A DNA stretch of 64,000 bases. Source: Natrialbaceae archaeon. GTDB taxonomy: Archaea; Halobacteriota; Halobacteria; Halobacteriales; Natrialbaceae. The translations under genes were made by a program, and so were the position numbers. The notes under the pieces are model-generated. The model was not told the DNA's origin. It saw only the letters and a list, made by a program, of their open reading frames with translations, and did not search any database. This document shows, in pieces, positions 58,563 to 64,000 of this stretch (positions within the stretch are counted from its first letter, which is position 1; every line of letters begins with the position of its first letter). The stretch spans positions 1 through 64,000 of the forward strand of contig PWMF01000192.1 in NCBI GenBank assembly GCA_003559215.1, read 5' to 3'.

Positions 58563-59540
58563 ATGGGTAACGCTGCACTGCGGGACATCGCGGTCATCGA
58601 GGACGTGCCGTTCGACGAGATCGAGGGAACGATCGCCGTCGACGCCCACAACTGGCTCTACCGCTACCTGACGACGACGGTCAAGTGGACCGCCAGCGAG
58701 AAGTACACGACGCCCGACGGCACCGAGGTCGCGAACCTCATCGGCATCGTCCAGGGCGTCTCCCGGTTCTTCGAACACGAGGTCACCCCCATCATGGTGT
58801 TCGACGGTGGCCCCTCCCAGCTCAAGGAAGACGAGATCGAGTCTCGCCGGGAGCAGCGCCGAACGTACGAAGAACAGCTCGAGACCGCCCGCGAGGAAGG
58901 TGACGAGGTCGCCATCGCCCAGCTCGAGTCCCGGACCCAGCGGCTGACCCCGACGATCCAGGAGACGAGCCGCGAGCTGCTCGAGCTGCTCGACGTCCCG
59001 GTCGTCGAGGCGCCCGCCGAGGGTGAAGCCCAGGCGGCCCACATCGTCAAGCGGGGCGACGCCGACTACGTCGGCTCGGAGGACTACGACGCCCTGCTGT
59101 TCGGCGCGCCGCTGACGCTGCGCCAGCTGACCAGCAAGGGCGACCCCGAGCTGATGGACCTCGAGGCGACCCTCGAGCGCCACGACCTCACGCTGGAGCA
59201 GCTGATCGACGCCGCCATCCTGATCGGGACGGACTTCAACGAGGGCGTGTCGGGGATCGGTCCGAAGACGGCGATCAGCGAGATCACCGAGCACGGCGAC
59301 CTCTGGAGCGTCCTCGAGGCCCGCAGGGACACCGTCGAGCACGGCGACCGGGTCCGGCAGCTGTTCCGAGAGCCGAACGTCACCGACGACTACAGCCTCG
59401 AGACGACGATCGAACCGGACCTCGAGGCCGCGCGCGCATACGTCACCGAGGAGTGGGGCGTCGCGGCCGACGAGGTCGAGCGCAGTTTCGAACGCATCGA
59501 GGAGCAGGCGACCCAGACGGGACTGGATCGCTGGACGTGA
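58563..59540 (+). CDS. fen: Flap endonuclease 1 (FEN1)
   Basis: The 325-residue nuclease starts [19 protein letters not shown] and has the N-region [25 protein letters not shown], the internal [20 protein letters not shown] and [20 protein letters not shown] with a helix-hairpin-helix. It removes 5' flaps in replication and repair. The end QTGLDRWT looks like a PCNA-binding PIP box (QxxLxxW). A longer open frame upstream was dropped. Confidence 0.95.
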   Translation: MGNAALRDIAVIEDVPFDEIEGTIAVDAHNWLYRYLTTTVKWTASEKYTTPDGTEVANLIGIVQGVSRFFEHEVTPIMVFDGGPSQLKEDEIESRREQRRTYEEQLETAREEGDEVAIAQLESRTQRLTPTIQETSRELLELLDVPVVEAPAEGEAQAAHIVKRGDADYVGSEDYDALLFGAPLTLRQLTSKGDPELMDLEATLERHDLTLEQLIDAAILIGTDFNEGVSGIGPKTAISEITEHGDLWSVLEARRDTVEHGDRVRQLFREPNVTDDYSLETTIEPDLEAARAYVTEEWGVAADEVERSFERIEEQATQTGLDRWT

Positions 59541-59592
59541 GTCGACGCGGCGTGTATGGGTTGACGGCGCTACCCGTCCCTCTGCGACGACT

Positions 59593-59627
59593 GTTTCGAT
59601 GATCGAACGACCGGTTTCGATCGAAAC
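59593..59627. repeat. Paired palindromes downstream of fen1
   Basis: GTTTCGATCGAAAC at 59614-59627 is a perfect 14-bp palindrome. Just before it, GTTTCGATGATCGAAC at 59593-59608 is an imperfect relative. They sit in a 261-bp gap between fen1 and the next gene. Confidence 0.8.
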
Positions 59628-59801
59628 GTGCCGGACGTACGCAGGAATTCGCACTAATTATCACGAAGAATAATCGCAGAGTTTCGACGATCAGATCGCC
59701 GTTAGCAATCGGATAGGCAGCTCGAGACGGCTCGGGGCGGTCGCCTTACCTGAGACATAATAATGCGTGGCGTGGCGGTATCCCTGGTCGGGTGAACGTC
59801 T

Positions 59802-60107
59802 ATGTCCGAACAGACCGAACGCGGTGGCTCCGAGTCGAACGAGAGTCGTCCGCCGGAGGAACAACCGCGCGGCTCCCGGTTCGCTCCCGGGGCGTGGATG
59901 GCCTCGACCGCCGTCCAGATGGTCGTCATCCTCGTCGGTCTCGCAGTCGTCCTGTTCGCCGTGGGGCAGGCGGTCGGCGCCGACCTCCTCGGGATGGTCG
60001 GCGACGCGCTCGCCACACACACCGGACAGTGGCTCGCGGTGGCGGTGCTCGCGTTGATCCTCGTCATCGCGGCGCTGCGAGCGATGAGCTTCGCGCGGCC
60101 TCGGTAG
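59802..60107 (+). CDS. Small membrane protein, two helices
   Basis: The 101-residue protein has a polar start (MSEQTERGGSESNESRPPEE) and two hydrophobic helices (VQMVVILVGLAVVLFAVGQA and WLAVAVLALILVIAALRAM). AT-rich ACATAATAATG at 59754-59764 may be its promoter, with a 40-nt leader. Unknown function. Confidence 0.68.
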   Translation: MSEQTERGGSESNESRPPEEQPRGSRFAPGAWMASTAVQMVVILVGLAVVLFAVGQAVGADLLGMVGDALATHTGQWLAVAVLALILVIAALRAMSFARPR

Positions 60108-60222
60108 CGCGCCGAGTCCGATCCGATCGACGTAGTCGTCGCTCACCCAATTTTTACGCGCCCGATCTCGAGAAACGGCGGCTCCGTGCGGCAGCCGATC
60201 GATCCTCGAGCCGAGGGACCGA

Positions 60223-61200
60223 TCAGAACAGGTGGTCGTCGACGGTCCGCGCCGGCCCGCCAACCTCCCAGACCATCGTCTCGACACCGCAGTCGCTCAC
60301 TTCCTCCTCGATCCGGTCGGCGTACTCCTCAGTAGTGTTGACGTAGACGCTCGCGCCGGTGTCAGTCGAGAAGTAGACCGGCACGTCCTCCTCCTCGCGG
60401 AGCCGCCGCACTCGGTTGAAGATCTCGAGGGTGGCCGGCTGCCAGTAGACCCACCCCTTCGGGCCGGTCATGGTCGTCGCGGCCAGCGACAGCGAGTCGT
60501 GCTCGGCGAGTTCGAAGACCCGATCGAAGTCGTTGCCGCGAAGCGCGTCCCGCATCTCCGCGATCTGGCCGTGGATGTGGGCGTTGCGGGCCTGGAACAT
60601 GTGGCTGTCGGCGGCCTCGTCGTGGGCGTCCTCGGTCTCCTTGTGGTAGGGAACGAGCCCGACGACTATCCTGACGTCCTCGTCGAGCTCGCTCGGAATT
60701 TCCCGGGAGCGACAGTCCTCGTCGTTCAGCCCGGTGTGAAGCTGGGAGAACGAGCCGGTCACCGCGCGGGCGGCCGAGGCCGATCCCACGCGGGCGATCG
60801 TTGAGACCGTCTCCAGATCCGCCTCGAGGCCCGCGGCCTCGGAGAGCGCCATCGCTGCGGCCGCAAATCCCGAGGATGAGGAGCCCAGCCCGACGTTCGT
60901 CGGGAAGCTGTTCTCGCTCTCGAGGCGGACGGGATCGGCGGCGTGGTCGGCGTCAGCCTGCTCTCGAACCTTCGCGACAACGCTGTCGACCCGCTCGGCG
61001 GCCCGGCCCTCGAGGGTCTCGCCGTCGACGACGAAGGTGTCGGCGTCGAGCTCGCTCGAGAACTCGACGGTCGTCTTCGTGTGGCTCGGTGCCGTACAGA
61101 GGCTGATGCTGTCGTGGTACGGCAGGCGCTTCTCGTCGTCGCGCATCCCGTGGTACTTGACGAGTCCCTGGATGGGGTGGGCGATCGCGGTCGCTTTCAT
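60223..61200 (-). CDS. mvaD: Phosphomevalonate decarboxylase MvaD
   Basis: The 325-residue GHMP-family enzyme has AHPIQGLVKYHGMRDDEKRL at the start, PTNVGLGSSSSGFAAAAMAL (ATP loop), GSASAARAVTGSFSQLH and FSTDTGASVYVN. In haloarchaea this gene product decarboxylates mevalonate 5-phosphate to isopentenyl phosphate in the modified mevalonate pathway. It fits with the isoprenoid lipid enzyme at 25571. Confidence 0.92.
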   Translation of the reverse strand: MKATAIAHPIQGLVKYHGMRDDEKRLPYHDSISLCTAPSHTKTTVEFSSELDADTFVVDGETLEGRAAERVDSVVAKVREQADADHAADPVRLESENSFPTNVGLGSSSSGFAAAAMALSEAAGLEADLETVSTIARVGSASAARAVTGSFSQLHTGLNDEDCRSREIPSELDEDVRIVVGLVPYHKETEDAHDEAADSHMFQARNAHIHGQIAEMRDALRGNDFDRVFELAEHDSLSLAATTMTGPKGWVYWQPATLEIFNRVRRLREEEDVPVYFSTDTGASVYVNTTEEYADRIEEEVSDCGVETMVWEVGGPARTVDDHLF

Positions 61201-61323
61201 ACCGGATAGCTGGCCGAAGCGCGCTTAAAACCCACGGCATCCGGGTGCTCGCCGAGTCGGGTGATCGGGTCGAGGGCCGCGGAACCGAACCCCTGAAATG
61301 GACGCCATCGAAAGGTCACCGTA

Positions 61324-62007
61324 ATGGGAACCCCGCTCGAGACCCCCGAGAAGCAGGCCGCCGAGGTCGTCGACCGGCTCGAGGCCGAGTACCCTGATTC
61401 GACGATCTCGCTGCGGTACTCGAACCGACTCGAACTGCTGATCGCAGTGATCCTCTCGGCGCAGTGTACGGACGAGCGCGTCAACGAGGAAACCGAGCAC
61501 CTCTTCGAGAAGTACGACGGCGCCGAGGAGTACGCCGCCGTCTCCGAGGAGGAACTCGCCGAGGACCTGAACTCGATCACCTACTACAACAGCAAGGCCG
61601 GCTACATCACGAGCACCTGCGAGACGATCCTCGAGGAACACGACGGCGAGGTGCCCGATACGATGGACGAGTTAACCGAACTCTCCGGGGTCGGCCGAAA
61701 GACGGCCAACGTCGTGCTCCAGCACGGCCACGACGTCGTCGAGGGGATCGTCGTCGACACCCACGTCCAGCGGCTCTCCCGCCGGCTCGGGCTCACGGAG
61801 GAGGAACGGCCTGAAGCGATCGAGCAGGAGCTGATGGAGCTCGTTCCGGAGGGGTACTGGCAGCAGTTCACCCACCTCTGTATCGACCACGGACGGGCGA
61901 CCTGTACGGCCCGCAGTCCGGACTGTGGCGACTGCGTGCTCGCGGATATCTGTCCCTCCGAGCGGGGGGAGAGCGAGGTCGATCTCGCCTCGGGCGACCC
62001 CTGGTAA
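61324..62007 (+). CDS. nth: Endonuclease III
   Basis: The 227-residue base-excision enzyme has LLIAVILSAQCTDERVNEET, a helix-hairpin-helix with catalytic Lys (LSGVGRKTANVVL), catalytic Asp (GIVVDTHVQRLSRRLG) and a C-terminal 4Fe-4S loop CTARSPDCGDCVLADIC (C-x6-C-x2-C-x5-C). It removes oxidised pyrimidines and cuts at abasic sites. Confidence 0.96.
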   Translation: MGTPLETPEKQAAEVVDRLEAEYPDSTISLRYSNRLELLIAVILSAQCTDERVNEETEHLFEKYDGAEEYAAVSEEELAEDLNSITYYNSKAGYITSTCETILEEHDGEVPDTMDELTELSGVGRKTANVVLQHGHDVVEGIVVDTHVQRLSRRLGLTEEERPEAIEQELMELVPEGYWQQFTHLCIDHGRATCTARSPDCGDCVLADICPSERGESEVDLASGDPW

Positions 62008-62096
62008 TCAAGCCGACGGAACCCGCTCGATCGTAGCCGTCCGTTGCAAGCCGAACCCCTTTTCGCCGTCCGTGTGAATCCGGAGGCGAGATCACT

Positions 62097-62342
62097 ATGT
62101 CCGATAACGACGAAACCGGCAAGGACGAGCACGGACGGGACGTCGAGCTGACCCACGAGGACGCCGACGCGGAAGACGAGGACGAGGAGGGGCTGACCGA
62201 GGAAGAAAAGGAGGCTCGCGAGGAGCAGGCCGAGGAGCAGCGACGCCAGGACATCGAGCACAAGTCCGACGACCGCGAGGACGACGCCCTCGAGCACCAG
62301 AACCCGGACAACCACCGCGACGAAGAACCCTTCGAGAGCTAA
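62097..62342 (+). CDS. Acidic hypothetical protein, 81 aa
   Basis: Begins MSDNDETGKDEHGRDVELTH and consists almost wholly of charged residues, with a long Glu/Arg/Lys helix (EEGLTEEEKEAREEQAEEQR). No Cys and hardly any hydrophobic core, so it is likely disordered or a single helix. A short-leader ATG follows ATCACT. Function unknown. Confidence 0.65.
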   Translation: MSDNDETGKDEHGRDVELTHEDADAEDEDEEGLTEEEKEAREEQAEEQRRQDIEHKSDDREDDALEHQNPDNHRDEEPFES

Positions 62343-62448
62343 CGTTCGTTTCCCCGTCTCCCGCGTTCGCCCCGTTTTCGTCCCGTCGTCCGAGCCGTAG
62401 TGTGCGAAAAGCTATAAATTTCTCCGACTGGTTCGTGTAGCTATACGA

Positions 62449-62715
62449 ATGCTCTCGGCACTGACGACAGATCCGATCGCGACGTATCTGGCGGTGCTGG
62501 CAGTGCTCGCGGTGCTGTACGCGACGCTGGGCCGGTGGCTCTACCGCGACGCGAGCCGTCGGGGGAGCGAGTGGGCGTGGCAGTGGGCTACCGGAATCCC
62601 CGCGCTGTTGCTTCTCGGTGTCGTGCCCGGCCTGCTGATCCTGATCGTCTACCTGCTCGTTCGCGGGGACGACCTCGAGCGGTCGGAACCCGAGACCGAC
62701 GCTCGAGGCGGTTAA
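62449..62715 (+). CDS. Small membrane protein, two helices
   Basis: The 88-residue protein has two helices (YLAVLAVLAVLYATLGRWLY and GIPALLLLGVVPGLLILIVYLL) and a charged end. TATA-like GCTATAAATTT (62411-62421) gives a start near 62445. The motif TGTAGCTATAC at 62436-62446, just before the ATG, also occurs upstream of the lipoprotein gene at 37128. Unknown function. Confidence 0.7.
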   Translation: MLSALTTDPIATYLAVLAVLAVLYATLGRWLYRDASRRGSEWAWQWATGIPALLLLGVVPGLLILIVYLLVRGDDLERSEPETDARGG

Positions 62716-62726
62716 ACGAGCTATCG

Positions 62727-63491
62727 TCAGCAGTCTGCCGGCAGAACCAGCGTTCGGAGTTCGTCCTCGAACGCCAGCCCGACCGGCGAGCCCACGGGAA
62801 CGGATCGAACCGAGCGGTCGTCGACGACCAGCGCGACAGGGCCCTCGTCGCGTTCGACCCGCAGTTCGAACCCGGGAGGGATCACCCATTGACGAGTGTG
62901 CGTCGCGAAGGGCGCGATCGGGGCGACGGCGACGGCCTCGAGCGCGGGCGAGAGTTCGGGCGCATCGACGGCGCTCGCGTAGCCGTGAGTGCCAGCAGCC
63001 GTCGCCGCGACGACGCCGTCCGAGCGAAACGAGCCAACCGGCTCGTCGCCCGATCGAACGCTGTACTCCGAGATCTTGGCTGGCTCCGCGGTCACCAGCG
63101 TGACGTCGAACAGTCCGCGGTAGCGCTCTCCCTCGAGCGTGACCTCGAAGATCGGACGCGGACGGACACGGGCGGTATCCGAGAGGATCACCCCGAGTGC
63201 GTCCGCGACCGATTCGACCGCGACCGACTCGAGGCCGACGTTCTCCCCGACCGGGAGTATCGGAACGTCGGGGCTCTCGCGGGCGAGCGCCGACAGCGCG
63301 CGCTCGCCAACGGCGACCAACACCGAGGCGTCGGCCTTCGACAGCGTCGCGGCCGATCCCCTGACGACCGTCCGGCCGCGGTCCTCGAAGGAGGCCTCCA
63401 GCGAGTCGGCGACGGCGCTCCGACGGTCGGCCTCCTCGGCGACGACCCCAACGACGGCATCGTCCTCGGGCGGTTCCCACGCGGCGTCCAT
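62727..63491 (-). CDS. NAD-kinase-like protein lacking the GGDGT motif
   Basis: The 254-residue protein has the C-terminal half of NAD kinases (RSDGVVAATAAGTHGYASAV, then SPALEAVAVAPIAPF), but where GGDGT should stand in the N-terminal half there is LVAVGERALSALARES, followed by PILPVGENVG instead of the usual NxGxxGFL. ATP binding and catalysis may therefore be lost or changed. I used ATG 63489-63491. Its neighbour is an M28 peptidase on the same strand. Confidence 0.78.
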   Translation of the reverse strand: MDAAWEPPEDDAVVGVVAEEADRRSAVADSLEASFEDRGRTVVRGSAATLSKADASVLVAVGERALSALARESPDVPILPVGENVGLESVAVESVADALGVILSDTARVRPRPIFEVTLEGERYRGLFDVTLVTAEPAKISEYSVRSGDEPVGSFRSDGVVAATAAGTHGYASAVDAPELSPALEAVAVAPIAPFATHTRQWVIPPGFELRVERDEGPVALVVDDRSVRSVPVGSPVGLAFEDELRTLVLPADC

Positions 63492-63534
63492 GGCTCGGCG
63501 TTCGCGCGGCCGATGCAAAAGGATACGGTTCCCG

Positions 63535-64000
63535 CTACTCGTCGTACGGCCAGTCGCCGGTCATCTTCATCCCCTCGGCGAGGTCCTGTGCCTCGAGGTC
63601 GGCGGCGATCTCCTCGGGCGGGCGGTACTCGACGGTCGCCCCCTCGTCCGCGAGGTCGACGACGAGAGCCGTCAGGAGAATTGCCTGTTCGCGCAGATTC
63701 CGCTTCTCGAGCTTGTCGAGCGTGTCGGCGAAGGTGTGACCCCAGCCCCGTCCCACGTCGTCGGAGGTCGACATCACGTGGTAGCCGGGAACGCCCCACT
63801 GGACGAACGGCCAGTGGTCGCTGTGGGGTCCGAGTCGCGGGATGACGTCAACGGGGTGACCGTACCGATCGGCGACCGTCTCGACGGCGTCCTCGAGCCC
63901 GTCGAAGCCGTGGGTCGTGAACTCGAGAGTACGGCCCCGAACGACGCCGTCGTTGTTGACGATCGCCGTAATCGAGTCGTGGTCGGCCGCCTCGGCGTGG
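63535..64000 (-). CDS. M28-family metallopeptidase, start beyond window
   Basis: The frame enters from the right edge and ends at 63535. The visible 154 residues include AIVNNDGVVRGRTLEFTTHG, LGPHSDHWPFVQWGVPG (a zinc-ligand region) and RGWGHTFADTLDKLEKRNL, typical of the C-terminal half of M28 amino- or carboxypeptidases. No signal can be judged as the N-terminus is missing. Confidence 0.85.
   Translation of the reverse strand, partial: HAEAADHDSITAIVNNDGVVRGRTLEFTTHGFDGLEDAVETVADRYGHPVDVIPRLGPHSDHWPFVQWGVPGYHVMSTSDDVGRGWGHTFADTLDKLEKRNLREQAILLTALVVDLADEGATVEYRPPEEIAADLEAQDLAEGMKMTGDWPYDE

Noticed and set aside
58190-58570. 126-codon plus-strand frame between the GNAT gene and fen1
   Set aside because: Overlaps the fen1 start, is Arg/Ser/Pro-rich and shows no promoter or domain.

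Overview
The window looks like a chromosomal or large-replicon segment from a haloarchaeon, probably of the Natrialbaceae type, although the genus cannot be fixed from sequence alone. The evidence is a high G+C content, very acidic proteins, twin-arginine lipoprotein signals, archaeal TATA boxes with leaderless or short-leader starts, and marker genes such as Cdc48, FEN1, an RNase P Rpp21 subunit, digeranylgeranylglyceryl phosphate synthase, phosphomevalonate decarboxylase, TrkA-linked K+ channel and a 7S SRP RNA.

Positions 1-406 hold the start of a very acidic repeat protein that runs off the left edge. Positions 520-20822 are a cobalamin (B12) corrin-ring locus. The main minus-strand operon runs from cbiT (10042) through cbiL, cbiF, cbiG, two cbiH paralogues, a ferredoxin, a LAGLIDADG-like protein, a cbiX-ferredoxin fusion and a DUF3209 protein to a beta-propeller protein (520). 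A glycosyltransferase and cbiA lie upstream, then two small plus-strand genes, then a cobN-cbiC-cbiE minus-strand operon that diverges from a fused chlID gene across only 34 bp. No CbiD or CbiJ is seen, so several unassigned operon members are candidates to fill steps.

Positions 20910-36968 are mainly housekeeping: a nucleobase permease, a hydrolase, a MaoC hydratase, tRNA-Arg(UCG), the UbiA-type lipid enzyme, a RecA-like ATPase, cysteine synthase, Hsp20 and Cdc48, a K+ channel, SRP RNA, MscS, a CRM RNA-binding protein and the RNase P subunit.

Positions 37128-42410 hold the most unusual module. It is a tandemly duplicated pair, each consisting of a family-5 type solute-binding lipoprotein and a PAP2/AUR1-like membrane phosphatase. 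In both lipoproteins the segment normally found at the C-terminus of the family appears at the N-terminus, which suggests a circular permutation. No transport permease is nearby.

Positions 42490-64000 hold mostly conserved haloarchaeal genes: a second CbiX with a split DR2241-type Fe-S partner, PurA, a winged-helix regulator, an ABC ATPase behind a DtxR-like iron box, tRNA-Gly(UCC), FEN1, MvaD, endonuclease III, a NAD-kinase-like protein lacking the GGDGT motif, and an M28 peptidase cut by the right edge. Both tRNAs are followed by a short element made of a hairpin and a copy of the tRNA 3' tail.
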